Counted from the first letter of the stretch, positions 1 to 11,360 are shown. The stretch: DNA of 64,000 nucleotides from Elephas maximus indicus (GCF_024166365.1 NC_064831.1:45633768-45697767), one strand, 5' to 3'. The notes: generated from the letters alone by a model not told the origin. Program-made: numbers and translations.

Positions 1-149
1 TGTTGGCTCACATTTCGGAAGGCTACAGGAAAAGCACTAAGAAGTAATTTTCTTGCTCAAAGAGTAATTTGTCCTTGGGTAGGGCTGAAAGTCTGAGCAG
101 CGTTTCATAACAGAGCCTCTTGGGAATGATCGTGAAACAAAATAAGCTA

Positions 150-240
150 CGTTCGTTCCCTCATTCATCATTCAGCATGTATTTACTGAACACCTACTAC
201 ATGCCAGGCTCTACGGGGGCTCAGTGGAGTTTCCCAAGAT
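150..240 (-). repeat. L2-like LINE remnant
   Basis: The stretch reads as the reverse complement of the familiar L2 3' end: a run of ATTCA repeats, then 'TATTTACTGAACACCTACTACATGCCAGG'-type wording. The rest of positions 1-321 shows nothing recognisable. Family assignment is from memory of the consensus. Confidence 0.5.
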
Positions 241-321
241 GAATTAGTCCTGGATCTCAAACAATAGGGATTTTGGCCAACTGGTTGAAGGAAAATATTA
301 ACATTAGCAGCATCAACATAA

Positions 322-386
322 TAAACCAAAAAACCAAACCCGTTGCCATCAAGTCAATGTTGACTCATAGCGACACTATATAGTTC
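322..386 (-). repeat. AfroSINE 3'-tail fragment
   Basis: AAACCCGTTGCC followed by GACTCATAGCGAC is the reverse complement of the SINE tail. Only the tail is present; the tRNA-like head is missing. Confidence 0.8.
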
Positions 387-399
387 CTGTTTATTAAAG

Positions 400-575
400 T
401 GCTAGGAACTAAGCTATGTGTCCTTATTTAATCCTCCCAACAACACTGCCAGAGAGGCATAGATGATTTAAGTGAGATTCAGAAACTTCTGGCAAACTGG
501 CCAGCACGTACACAGCCAGTGTGTGGCAAAGTCAAGACTCAAACCAAGGCCACTCTGGCTCCAAAGCCCATGACC
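400..575 (-). repeat. MIR SINE remnant
   Basis: The segment follows the reverse MIR core: a TTTAATCCTCCCAACAAC block, a block corresponding to the gaggaaactgagg core, and a GTACACAGCCAGTGTGTGGC block. It is diverged, as expected for an ancient element. Confidence 0.65.
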
Positions 576-2249
576 TGATGACTACCATCAGATCCACTTG
601 CAGAAAGTACACTGGCAGTAATAAAAAGGGAAAAATTATATCTCAGACTTTTTGTAATTTGGGGGTATCAGAAACCTTGTTCACCTAAACTTGGTGGTAT
701 CACTTTAACTCAAGTTTAACACACAGCTTTCTTTAGCTTAAGAAGGCACCCAGCAGCTTACTTGGGTGTCTCATGCCCACCCATAATTTTAGTGAGAGTT
801 ATGCATTATAGTTCTTTACATCTTTGGATGGGATACTTCATCCTGACGTGTCCTGAGGCAATCAGCCCCACTCTCATCTAGAATGGGGCTAAGTGTTCAG
901 TCCACCCACTTTCTTGTTCCCCTTTCTCTTCCTTAGGGAAAACCTTTGACATGTGGTTCATGTGGCATTAATACACTCCCTTCCCCAAGAACATGACCTA
1001 ATCCAGGTTACCAGGCTATTCCATCCCCACTGACCTCAGAGTATGGGCATGGTACCCAAGCAGACCAATCAGTCTTCCCTGTGGCTTTTCTGCCAGAGCT
1101 ACCGAGGTAGAGAATCTCTTGCCACTGGGTGTTAATGGGAAGGGTATGAGTCCAGGGTTCCATTTGCCATCTCACTCAACACAAAGAAAGAGCTGAGAGG
1201 CAGAGTGAGGACACTCTCACATCATAGAGTCCCTGATCTGCCACACAGCTGCAGCTAACCACACACCAGTCTAGAGAGCCACGTGCCCTTTTTCCATAAA
1301 CTAGTTTGAGGTGGGTTTCTGTCACTATCAACCATAAACATTCTGACCAGTACATTAAGGCAGTTGTTTACAGGCTTCTTTGATTGTGTGTGCCTGATGG
1401 CTAAAAAAGCTTTGCTCGCCCACAATATATGTACATGTATTTATCACATGCTTGCCTTGCTGTACTAACATATTATCTACATTAAAAAGGAAACACACAA
1501 AACAAGACATATAAAAGGATGACTAAAAACTAAGAAAAGCCTTCACGTTTTCTTTCTGAACCCCTTTGGATTGTCCTGCAAATCCCCTGAACGGCCACAT
1601 CCCACGTTACAGACCACTGCATTAAAGAACAATACCAACCTAATGGTCCAAACCAAGGCCATATTAGGAGGCTAATCTTCAGGAAGACAAATATTCTCCC
1701 AAGAATCTAATGAAAACCCTCCATAAACTCTCAGAACCAGATTCTCCCAGCACAGGTAGATGCTAGCTCATCAGTTTTGAATTACGTACTTAAACTGCAA
1801 ACACCTCACAAGGAAAACCATTCTGAAGAGCAACATCTAGAATTCTACAGAAAGGGGAAAGGAACTAAAGCAGAACTGTGGGCAGAACAATGTCTACTGT
1901 CTTCCACACAGAGAGCAAAGGAAGGAAAACCATTCAATCTCCTGAGTTCAATGCTACGCACAATCAATCAATAAGAAGAGTTGTAGTGAAGAAATACCCA
2001 TCTTTGCACGTATCAAGTGCCCAATAAAAGCCTCTTGGATGGAGTCTGGAGGGTGGGATAGGCTGAGCAGCACTGAGAGAAAACGCAGAGCTCAAGTATT
2101 AGAAAAGGAAGCAGGCTCCATGGTGATGCAGTCTGGGGATTCACTTTGCTGGAGGCTGATGGAGATGAGTGGTAGAGATGAAAGTTGTTAGATCTTGGGA
2201 GATTGGGGAATTTAGAGGGCATGTCCACTCACTAAAATAAAGATGATAA
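576..2249. other. Intergenic stretch without recognised gene
   Basis: I see no exon-like segment with splice sites, no long open frame and no repeat I can name. The short frames (for example 1777-1974) have no recognisable motif. Confidence 0.5.
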
Positions 2250-2460
2250 CAGCAGTAAATATTCAGTATATTTTGCTATACTGTGATAAGCTCTACATAT
2301 GGATCAACTAAGAAAATGAGTATTATTATCCCCAATTTACAGATGTGAAGACTGAGACTAACAGAGGTGAAATAACTTACCCAAGTTCACAGTGTCAAGA
2401 GTCAAACAGAACTGTGTGACTTCAAGGCTGTGCTATATTAGAGCCTGCACTTTTTAAGCA
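2250..2460 (-). repeat. MIR SINE remnant
   Basis: CCAATTTACAGATGTGAAG, then AACTTACCCAAGTTCACAG, is the reverse MIR core. The copy is ancient and diverged. Confidence 0.65.
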
Positions 2461-2712
2461 GCCCTCTCTCTTCTAGATTGCCCTGGCTCCAACCCATCTC
2501 AACCTGGATCCAGGATCTAGTCTCTGGATCCTTGCTGACTATAGCCCACTTAACCCTTTGCTGACATCCTGCCTTTCTGAGTCTGTATGCTTGGTAGCAC
2601 AGCACGGTTTAGGTCTCTCCACAAGGAATCCTGATTTTTAGCTACTCTTTGCTGCCCCCACCTGTCAAGCAGAAGTACAGACGCCATCTCTTCAGCTTAA
2701 TTCATCTCTTGA

Positions 2713-3030
2713 CAGTGCTGTGCAGTAAATCACACAGGTAGTTTCAGCTTTCCTACAGGTCACATTAACAAAGTAAAAAAAAAAAAAGAATGGGTAAAAT
2801 TAATTTTAATAATGTATTTTATTAAACATAATATGTCCAAACTATTATGCTTTATTAAATACCATGTATATAACATGATATTTTGTATTTTTTCCCTATA
2901 CTGAGTTACCGAAATCTGGCATGTATTTTACATTTTACAGGAAATTTCATAATTGGACTAGTCACCCTTCAAGTGCTCAGTCACCACGTGGAGCTGTGGG
3001 CTACCGTACTGGACAGCTGGGCCTTCGACA
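2713..3030 (+). repeat. Ancient hAT-like element (family not assigned)
   Basis: The stretch includes AGTGCTCAGTCACC, then GTGGGCTACCGTACTGGACAGC. A related copy lies at 28750-29075, with the same order of blocks (an AATTTTAAT block, ACATTTTACAG, AAGTGCTCAG, GGCTAC). The terminal 'CTGGACAGC' type ends suggest a hAT-type DNA transposon, but I cannot name the family. Confidence 0.45.
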
Positions 3031-3189
3031 CTAAACCAACTCCTCCTGTCTGATGAGATTAGTAGAATGATTCCCAACTGGAGATGAAATGGCATTACCA
3101 AATTTTAATGCTTGGCTAATGCGTTCCACCAAATCAAACTGGATTATAACAGAAGTATATCACCTGAAAGTCAACCTGATAATGTAGAG

Positions 3190-3567
3190 TTGCTGTCGTT
3201 GTTAGGTGCCGTCACATATATTCCGACTCATAGAGTCCCTACGTACAACAGTCCAGTCCTACACCATCCTCACAATCGTTATGCTTGAGCCCATTGTTGT
3301 GGCCACTGCGTCAATCCATCCCATTAAGGGTCTTCCTCTTTCGCCGACCTTCTACTCTACCAAGCATGATGTCCTTCTCCAGGGACTGGTCCCTCCTGAT
3401 AACACATCCAAAGTATGTGAGACAAAATCTCACCATCCTCGTGTCCAAGGAGTATCCTGGTTGTACTTCTTCCAAGACAGATTTGTTCATTCTTCTGGCA
3501 GTCCATGATATATTCAGTATTCTTCACCAACACCATAATTCCAAGGTGTCAATTCTTCTTAATAATG
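3190..3567 (-). mobile_element. RTE (BovB-type) LINE 3' fragment
   Basis: This is the reverse complement of the 3' third of the RTE copy at 5750-7134. It starts with the complement of the CAACAACAAC tail (GTTGTTAGGTGCCGTC), then covers the C-terminal coding part. The match includes the segments around 7030-7110 and 6790-6960 of that copy. The reading frame is broken. It is 5' truncated. Confidence 0.85.
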
Positions 3568-3619
3568 TATAGAGTACAGGCTTTATAGTCAGATGGTCTA
3601 ATTCCAGTGAGGCAATAGA

Positions 3620-4035
3620 TACTTGGATCTTCACTAATGGGTTCTTTGTAATGGTGAGAAATTAAACATTCATTTAAATTTCCATCAATAGGGAAACGGA
3701 TAAACAAATTCCTATGACGGAATATTACACGCCATTTAAATGAATGACCTAGATCTACATGTATGCATAACATGGGTATAACTAAAAATAATAACAATGT
3801 TTAGTAAAAAAAAAAAAAATGAGATACAATAGAATACCTTCATTAGGAAACCATATAAAAGTTTAAATACGCACAAAACGAGGGGATGCATTGTTTGTGG
3901 ATATACACTAATGAAGTAAAAATACATACCTGGAAATTTATGTACATCCACTTCAGAGCAGCGGTTCTCTGGGGATGGAGGGAGGGAGAAGGGAGGGAGG
4001 CGGGAAGGGGATTGGGAAGGAAGACTTCCACAGTA
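3620..4035 (+). mobile_element. Ancient L1 (L1M) 3' end
   Basis: CATCAATAGGGAAACGGATAAACAAATTC, then GGAATATTACACGCC and ATGAATGACCTAGATCTACATGTATG, is the classic end of L1 ORF2 and the 3' UTR of old mammalian L1. A G/A-rich patch at 3970-4020 follows, also typical of L1M 3' UTRs. No open frame survives. Confidence 0.65.
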
Positions 4036-5733
4036 TTTGCAATGATTCATTACGGAGAAGGAGGAGGAAAACGTTCTAGGACAAAAACTCAGGCAGTTAA
4101 CAAATGACTGCATGTCAGGGAGCCCCTCACCTAAAGAACCCTATTTGTTCAGCCTCTTACTAGTTTTGAGGAGGAAAAACGAGCAAGTGCAATTCCTAAT
4201 CTAGAGTTTCTTGACAAGCTCCAATCAGAAAATCTATCTCCCAAGGCAGCCCATCTTCCCAAGAGGCAAAACAATACTTCAACAACACTAGCTTGAAGAA
4301 GACTGGAGAAGAGCAAAGGGGCAGCTACGGAAGACTGAACTTACCACCTAGACAAGTCTGGGAAAAAAATCACTGCCTGAACAACCTAATGGTTGAATTT
4401 AAATGTGGTGCCACAGAGTGCCTCCACAGTTTGCTCAGTCTGTAGGATTTCTACTCAGAGCTGTTCACCGAATAAGAAATTTTAAAGTAATTACTGCAAA
4501 GCTAATTGTCATGGAGGCATTTGGAATTTAATATGGTGCTTATCGAGGATTTATTCCTGGACATATTTTTTATCAACATCTTCTCACCCATCTGTGCTTC
4601 TGCAGCGAGGCTCCTAATGCTGAAGTCCTATGACTATTTCCATTTGTTTCATTATAACATGCAAAACCGTTTAAACACTGATTAAATGGGAAACAACGTG
4701 ATACAAGTGTTGATGGAATCGTCACAAACTGGCACTTACCCACCGATATAAACTGTTCAGTGATGAATTAATTGTACTCTTCATTTGGGGAGAATGTTTG
4801 ATGTTATCCAGTGGAGTGCACACACACTCATGGGCACAGCAAATGGCAGTAAGTTAATGTAAGAAGCCCTTCTAGCATAGGATACCCAGGCTTCAATTAG
4901 AAACATGAGTGAAAGAGAACACATGATTTGCCTTGCCTACTTGACAGGGCCTTGTCTTCCAAGGTAATGTGACTTTTAATCAAAGAGAAGGGGGACAGCT
5001 AACTCCCTCATGGATAACAGTGCACAGTTAAAGTAACAGAAATCTTAGACAGTTGCCAATGTTTCTGCAGAGACCACAACAGCCTCCCACAGCCCCACAT
5101 AATGCCACTGACCCCGGTTCCCTTCAAGTAAGACTGGGGCTCATTAAAGGTATTTTACGGCTAATCATCATTTCCACAGTGGGCTTAAAAAGAGGAAGTA
5201 GCTAAATTAGCAAGCTCATTTAGACTCATAAACCACAATATTCTAACCCCTAAAGAGAGACAATTAACTATGCCTCAGGTTTTCAGGAGACAAGCCTGGA
5301 TTGGCCCAACATCTGAGACGTTTGCTATGCCCTCAGCCTGCCTTTCTGGGACCTGTGTTAAGGGATGGAAGAGGCCTCTGCTGGCTTCCTTAGCATGGAA
5401 TCAAAGAACTTCTGAGAACATGTAGTTCACAACATGGAACAGATGATTTCCCTGGCTAGATACCCTTCAAAATTAGCAGACAAGTACTGTTAAGGACGTA
5501 AATCAGGACCAGGCCTGAGCCAGAGTTCATCAGAACAGAGATATCACAGATACAGGGGGCAGGTCTGTACACACCAGGGGAGCAGCAGAAAAAGGGAAAA
5601 TGCCTGAACTTTTCAAGGAAAAAACATTCCCAGCTGAGAGAGTCCAAAATCCACCACTACTTAACAGTCTCCTTTTGCATATTTGTTTCTAATCACAAAG
5701 ATATACTTCCTCACTTAGAAAAATCAGAATATA
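4036..5733. other. Intergenic stretch without recognised gene
   Basis: I find no repeat I can name and no supported exon. The sequence is AT-rich and of ordinary composition. Confidence 0.45.
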
Positions 5734-5749
5734 GTAGTCCCCCCATATC

Positions 5750-7134
5750 AAGAAATATGGAAGACAGCTTCCTAGCCAACTGACTGGAAGAGATCAATAT
5801 TTATGCCTATTCCCAAGAAAGGTGATCCAACTGAATGTGGAAATTATAGAACAATATCATTAATATCACACACAAGCAAAATTTTGCTGAGGATCATTCA
5901 AAAATGGCTGCAGCAGTATATCAACAGGGAACTGCCAGAAATTCAGGCTGGTTTCAGAAGAGGACGTGGAACCAGGGATATCATTGCTGATGTCAGATGG
6001 ATCCTGGCTGAAAGCAGAGAAGACCAGAAGGATGTTTACCTCTGTTTTATTGACTATGCAAAAGCATTTGACTGTGTAGATCATAACAAACTATGGATAA
6101 CATTGCAAAGAATGGGAATTGCAGAACACTTAATTGTGCTCATGAAGAACCTTTACATAGATCAAGAGGCAGTTGTTCGGACAGAACAAGGGGATACTGA
6201 TTGGTTTAAAGTCAGGAAAGGTGTGCGTCAGGGTTGTATTCTTTCACCATTCCTATCCAATCTGTATGCTGAGCAAATAATCTGTGAAGCTGGACTATAT
6301 GAAGAAGAACGGGGCATCAGGATTGGAGGAAGACTCATTAACAACCTGCGTTATGCAGATGACACAACCTTGCTTGCTGAAAGTGAAGAGGACTTGAAGC
6401 ACTTACTAATGAAGATCAAAGATCACAGCCTTCAGTTTGGATTAAACCTGAACATAAAGAAAACAAAAATCCTCACAACTGGACCAATGAGCAACATCAT
6501 GATAGACGGAGAAATGATTGAGGTTGTCAAGGATTTCATTTTACTTGGATCCACAATCAACAGCCATGGAAGCAGCAGTCAAGAAATCAAAAGATGCATT
6601 GCATTGGGCAAATCTGCTGCAAAGGACCTCTTCAAAGTGTTGAAGAGCAAAGATGTCACCCTGTAGACTAAGATGCGCCTGACCCAAGCCGTGGTGTTTT
6701 CAATCGCATCATATGCATGTGAAAGCTGGACAATGAATAAGGAAGACAGAAGAAGAGTTGACGCCTTTGAATTGTGGCGTTGGTGAAGAGTATTGAATAT
6801 ACCATGGACTGCCAAAAGAAAGAACAAATCTGTCTTGGAAGAAGTGCGGCCAGAATGCTCCTTAGAGGCAAGGATGGTGAGACTGCATCTTCCATACTTT
6901 GGACATGTTGTCAGGAAGGATCAGTCCCTGGAGAAGGGCATCATGCTTGGCAGAGTACAGGGTCAGAGGAAAAGAGGAAGACCCTCAACGAGGTGGATTG
7001 ACACAGTGGCTGCAACAATGAGCTCAAGCTTAACAAGGATTGTAAGGATGGTGCAGGACCAGGCAGTGTTTCGTTCTGTTGTGCATAGGGTCGCTGTGAG
7101 TCGGAACCAACTCGACGGCACCTAACAACAACAA
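5750..7134 (+). mobile_element. RTE (BovB-type) LINE, 5' truncated
   Basis: This copy holds the reverse transcriptase and C-terminal part of an RTE-clade LINE. One frame runs from about 5776 to 7125 and is interrupted only by TAG at 6664-6666 and TGA at 6784-6786. The RT motifs are intact: FIDYAKAFDCVDH (motif A, about 6046-6084), GVRQGCILSP (motif B, about 6220-6250) and LRYADDTTLL (motif C with the catalytic YADD, about 6346-6375). The C-terminal part contains the RRGRPSTRWID-type block. The endonuclease domain is missing, so the copy is truncated from a usual length of roughly 3 kb. The 3' end is AGTCGGAACCAACTCGACGG, then CACCTAACAACAACAAC. The flanks carry CCATATC at 5743-5749 and at 7135-7141, a probable target duplication. 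The copy cannot be active, but it has decayed little. Confidence 0.9.
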
Positions 7135-7288
7135 CCATATCTGTGAGGGATACATTCCAAGACCCCCAGTGGATGCCTGAAAGCGCAGATAGTACCGAAC
7201 CCTGCATACACTATGTTTTTTCCTTTTTGACTCAACGGCAGTGGGTTTTTTTTTTGTTTTTTTTTTTATACACACCTATGATAAAGTT

Positions 7289-7452
7289 GGAAACCCCGGT
7301 GGCATACTGGTTAAGTGCTACGGCTGCTAACCAAAGGGTTGGCAGTTCGAATCTGCCGGGTGCTCCTTGGAAACTCTATGGGGCAGTTCTACTCTGTCCT
7401 ATAGGGTCTCTATGAGTCGGAATCTACTGGACAGCACTGGGTTTGGTTTTTT
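7289..7452 (+). repeat. AfroSINE inside the Tigger-like element
   Basis: A tRNA-like head (GGTTAAGTGCTACGGCTGCT, then GGCAGTTCGAATC) is followed by the GGGGCAGTTCTACTCTGTCC body and an AGTCGGAATCTAC tail. GATAAAGTT flanks both ends (7280-7288 and 7454-7462), and a third GATAAAGTT follows at about 7468. Confidence 0.9.
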
Positions 7453-7896
7453 TGATAAAGTTTTTATGATAAAGTTTATAAATTAGGCACCATACAAGAT
7501 TAGCAATAAGTAATAATGAAACAGGACAATCACTAAGTAAAATAAGGGTTACTTGAACACAAGCACTGCCATACTGCGACAGGTGGCTGCTGACTAAAGG
7601 GCAGTAGCATATATAGCAGATACCCTAGACTGGGGGATGATTCACCTCCCAGGTAGGGTGGACCGGGATGGCGTGAGATGTCATCATGCTAGTCAGAATA
7701 CCACACAATTTAAAACTTATGAATTGTTTATTTCCGGAATTTTCCATCTAATGTTTTCAGACCATGGTTGACCACGGCTAACCAAAACATAGAAAGTGGA
7801 ACTACGGATAAGGGGGACTGCTGTAAACACGAAGAGAAAGCACATTAAAAACACACCCATGATGCTACTCATCCTATTCAATGCTACATGTAATAG

Positions 7897-8131
7897 TTCA
7901 AGAGCAGGGCTTTTCAACCTCAGCACTATGGACATTTTGGACCAGATAACTCTTTGTTGTGGGGGCTCTCTTGTATGTACGGGCTGTCCTGAAGCATCAA
8001 CATCCTTGGCCTCTACCCGCTAGACACCAGTAGTAGCACCACATCCCTGCCCCTATTGTGACAACCAAGACTGTCTCCAGACAATGCCAAGTGTCCTCAA
8101 GGGGAACAATCACCCCTGGTTGAGCACTACT
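7897..8131 (-). repeat. MER20-like hAT element
   Basis: TTTTCAACCTCAGCACTATG, then ACATTTTGGACCAGATAA, and at the other end GGTTGAGCACTACTG, fit the inverted ends and body of a common eutherian hAT repeat. I recall it as MER20; the name is from memory. Confidence 0.55.
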
Positions 8132-8225
8132 GTTTTAGAGAACTCTCAGACTTTCGAAGCCGGCAATTTTCACTTAATATGTTGTAAGCACCTTTCTGTG
8201 TCATTAGGAATGTTTCTGAAACATC

Positions 8226-10213
8226 TTTTTTTTTTTATTTTATTGTGCTTTAAGTAAAAGTTCACAAATCAAGTCAGTCTCTCACATAATAATTTATATA
8301 CACCTTGCTATATACTCCTAGCTGCTCTCCCTCTAATGAGACAGCACACTCCTTCCCTCTACTCTCTTTTTTCGTGTCCGTTTGGACAGCTTCTGACCCC
8401 CTCTGCCCTCTCATCTCCTCTCCAGACAGGAGCTGCCCACATCGTCTCATGTATCTATTTGATCCAAGAAGCTCAGTCTTCACCAATATCATTTTCTATC
8501 CCATAGTCCAGTCCAATCCCTGTCTGAAGAGTTGGCTTTGGGAATGGTTCCTTTCTTGGGCTAACAGAAGGTCTGGGGACCATGACGTCCAGGGCCCTTC
8601 TAGTCTCAGTCAGACCATTAAGTCTGGTCTTTTTATGAGAATTTGAGGTCTGCATCATACTGCTCTCCTCCGCCCTCAGGGGTTCTCTGTTGTGTTCCCT
8701 GTCAGGACAGTCATCGGTTGTAGCCAGGCACCATCTAGTTCTTCTGGTCTCAGGATGATGTAGTCTCTAGTTCATTCGGCCCTTTTTGTATCTTGGGCTC
8801 GTAATCGCCTTGTGCCCTTGGTGTTCTTCATTCTCCTTTGATCCAGGTGGGTTGAGACCAACTGATGCATCTTAGATGGCCACTTGCTAGCATTTAAGAT
8901 GCCAGACACCACTTTCCAAAGTGGGGTATAGAACGTTTTCTTAATAGATTTTATTGTGCCAATTGACTTAGATGTCCCCTGAAACCATGGTCCTCAAACT
9001 CCTGCCCCTGCTATACTGACCTTCAAAGCATTCAGTTTATTCAGGAAACTTGTTTGCTTTTGGTTTAGTCCAGTTGTGCTGACCTCTCCTATATTGTGTA
9101 TTGTCTTTCCCTTCACCTAAAATAGTTCTTATCTACTATCTAATTAGTGAAAACCCCTTTCCCTCCCTCCCCACTCTTGTAACCATCAAAGAATATTTTT
9201 TCTGTTTCAACTGTTTTTTGAGTTCTTGTAATAGTGGTCTCATACAATATTTGTCCTTTTGCAACTGACTAATTTCACTCAGCATGCCTTCCAGATTCCT
9301 CCATGTTGTGAAATGTTTCACGGATTCATCAATGTTCTTTATTGATGGATAGTATTCCATTGTGTGAATATACCATAATTTATTTATCCATTCATCTGTT
9401 GATGGACACCTTGGTTGCTTCCATCTTTTTGCTATTGTAAACAGTGCTGCAATGAACATGGGTGTGCATATATCTGTTCACTAAAAGGCTCTTGTTTCTC
9501 TAGGATATATTCCAAGGAGTGGGATTGCTGGATCATATGGTAGTTCTATTTCTAGCTTTTTAAGGAAGCACCAAATCGATTTCCAAAGTGGTTGTACCAT
9601 TTTACATTCCCACCAGCTGTGAGTAAGTGTTCCAGTCTCTCCACAACCTCTCCAACATTTATTGTTTTGTGTTTTGGATTAATGCCAGCCTTGTTGGAGT
9701 GAGATAGAATCTCATTGTAGTTTTGTTTTGCATTTCTCTAATGGCTAATGATCGTGAGCATCTCTTCATGTATCTGTTAGCTACCTGAATGTCTTCTTTA
9801 GTGAAGTGCCTGTTCATATCCTTTGTCCATTTTTTAATTGGGTTGTCTTTTTGTAGTAGAGTTTTCGCAATATCATGTAGATTTTGGAGATCAGACACTG
9901 ATCAAAAATGTCATAGGTAAAAACTTTTTCCCAGTCTGTAGATAATCTTTTTACTCTTTTGGTGAAGTCTTTGGATGAGCATAGGTGTTTGATTTTTAGG
10001 AGCTCCCAGTTATCTAGTTTCTCTTCTGCATTGTTAGTAATGTTTTGTATGCTGTTTATGGCATGTATTAGGGCTCCTAGCATTGTCTCTATTTTTTCTT
10101 CCATGATCTTTATCGTTTTAGATTTTATATTTAGGTCTTTGATCCATTTTGAGTCAGTTTTTGTGCATGGTGAAACACTTTCAATGGCTGCACAGCCGTC
10201 CATTATCTGATGC
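8226..10213 (-). mobile_element. L1 LINE, 5' truncated (ORF2 end and 3' UTR)
   Basis: Read on the minus strand, this copy gives the C-terminal part of L1 ORF2 in several frameshifted pieces (about 10213-9814, 9898-9659 and 9459-9136). Recognisable blocks include [20 protein letters not shown] and LWYIHTMEYYPSIK. A long 3' UTR follows, ending in the poly(A) side at 8226-8245 (T-rich on the plus strand). The same 3' UTR recurs at 15700-16437 and 37743-37962, which shows a lineage-specific L1 family with several copies here. The frames carry stops and frameshifts, so the copy is dead. Its 5' end stops next to an AfroSINE head at about 10229. Confidence 0.88.
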
Positions 10214-10228
10214 ACAGTAACTTATGTG

Positions 10229-10257
10229 GGGTCCCAGGGTAGTGCAAACAGTTAAGG
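10229..10257 (+). repeat. AfroSINE head, left part of a split copy
   Basis: GGTCCCAGGGTAGTGCAAAC followed by AGTTAAGG matches the SINE head. The rest of a matching SINE resumes at 10846. The pairing is inferred. Confidence 0.5.
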
Positions 10258-10845
10258 TTATATGTCTACTTGGTTGGGCCATGATTCTCTGTGGTTTGGC
10301 AGTTATGATGTAGTTTGGCAGTCATATAATGATGTGATCACCTCCATGAGACCTGACATAATGTAATCTCCATGATGGGATCTGCTATGAGCAGCTAATC
10401 AGTTGAAAGGGAGTTTCCTTGGGGGTGTGGCATGCATCTAACACATATAGAGAGAGAGAGAGACTTCTGGCAAACTTCCCTGGCTTTTGCTCTGCTCTGG
10501 ATCCTGCATTCAGCTAGTCACCACCAGAGCTCTAGACCTTTGGACTTGAGCCAGCAGCCTGCAGTCTTACCTGCCCATCTTGGATTCACCAGCCTCTGCA
10601 GCCTGTGAGACGGTGGCCTGTTGTCTGATCTGCAGACCCTGGGTTCATCAGCCTCTGCAGCCTCTGTGAGTCCGGAGAAGCCTCCAGCCTGACACCTGAC
10701 CCAAGGACTTGGGACTTGCCAGCATCTACAACCATGTGAGCCTTTTCCTTGAGATAAATCTCTCCTGCTCTCTCTCTCTACACACACACACACACACACA
10801 CACACGTGCTTCAATGGTTTCGCTTCTCTTGAGAATCCAGCCTAA
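10258..10845 (+). mobile_element. Medium-reiterated element, family not assigned
   Basis: The stretch starts with TATGTCTACTTGGTTGGGCC and ends near GAGAATCCAGCCTAAAACA. It contains AACCATGTGAGCC, then GAGATAAATCTCTCCTG, before a CA microsatellite. This layout is common to an interspersed eutherian family that I recognise but cannot name with confidence (LTR or DNA type). It appears to interrupt an AfroSINE. Confidence 0.45.
10780..10805 (+). repeat. (CA)n microsatellite
   Basis: About 12.5 uninterrupted CA units follow a (CT)n stretch. Confidence 0.95.
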
Positions 10846-11022
10846 AACAGCTGTTAATCAACAGGTTAAAGGTTCAAGTTCACCCAGAGGTGCCTCAGAA
10901 GAAAGGTCTGATGATCCACTTCCAACAAATCAGCGACTGAAAATCCTATAGAGCACAGTTCCACCCTAACACACACAGGGTTGCCCTGAGTCAGAGTTGA
11001 CTCAATGCCAACTAGTTAATTT
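10846..11022 (+). repeat. AfroSINE, right part of a split copy
   Basis: The stretch contains AGGTTCAAGTTCACCCAGAG, then a TGCCTCAGAAGAAAGG block, a GAGCACAGTTCCACCCT body and the AGAGTTGACTCAATGCC tail. The GTGCCTCAGAAGAAAGG block marks a longer subfamily, also seen at 13828-14022 and 59976-60142. Confidence 0.85.
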
Positions 11023-11239
11023 ATTTAACCAGGCCTTGTTTTCAACATGTGCTAAAGTATGATGAACATCCTTATATATACATATTTGGACAAATAATTA
11101 TTTCCTTAGGCTATATTTCTATATTAGAATTACTGGTACAAAGATTTTTGTTTTGTTCTTAATGTCATTTTCTTTTAAAGCTTTTGATATGCTGTTGTAT
11201 CAATTTCTATTTGTGATCAGTGTCAGCCTTGTGATTTTC

Positions 11240-11360
11240 TCTCCCATTCTACTTCATGAATGCAGGGATTTCCATCTTTTCTATTCACTACAATATCCCA
11301 CACAGGATCTAGAACAGTGCCTGGCACATAGTAGCAGCTCAGTAATATATACTGAATAGA
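11240..11360 (+). repeat. L2 LINE 3' end
   Basis: CAGGGATTTCCATCTTTT, then GAACAGTGCCTGGCACATAG, then an AGCAGCTCAGTAATAT-type end match the L2 terminal consensus from memory. Confidence 0.7.

Larger units (their letters stand above)
5734..7823 (+). mobile_element. Tigger-like DNA transposon, interrupted
   Basis: The left end (AGTAGTCCCCCCATATC at 5735-5749) and the right end (GGATAAGGGGGACTGCTG ending 7823) form inverted termini next to TA dinucleotides, as in pogo/Tigger elements. After removing two later insertions (an RTE LINE at 5750-7134 and an AfroSINE at 7289-7452), about 540 bases remain, so the element was non-autonomous. The inner part (GACCCCCAGTGGATGCCTGAAA near 7160, and AATTGTTTATTTCC near 7725) matches common eutherian Tigger-derived repeats from memory. 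No transposase frame is visible. Confidence 0.7.

Noticed and set aside
3206-3572. Two overlapping plus-strand open frames of about 100 codons
   Set aside because: They are antisense to an RTE LINE fragment.
6793-7125. Separate 110-codon open frame as an independent gene
   Set aside because: It is in the same frame as the RTE reverse transcriptase and is simply its C-terminal part after two stops.
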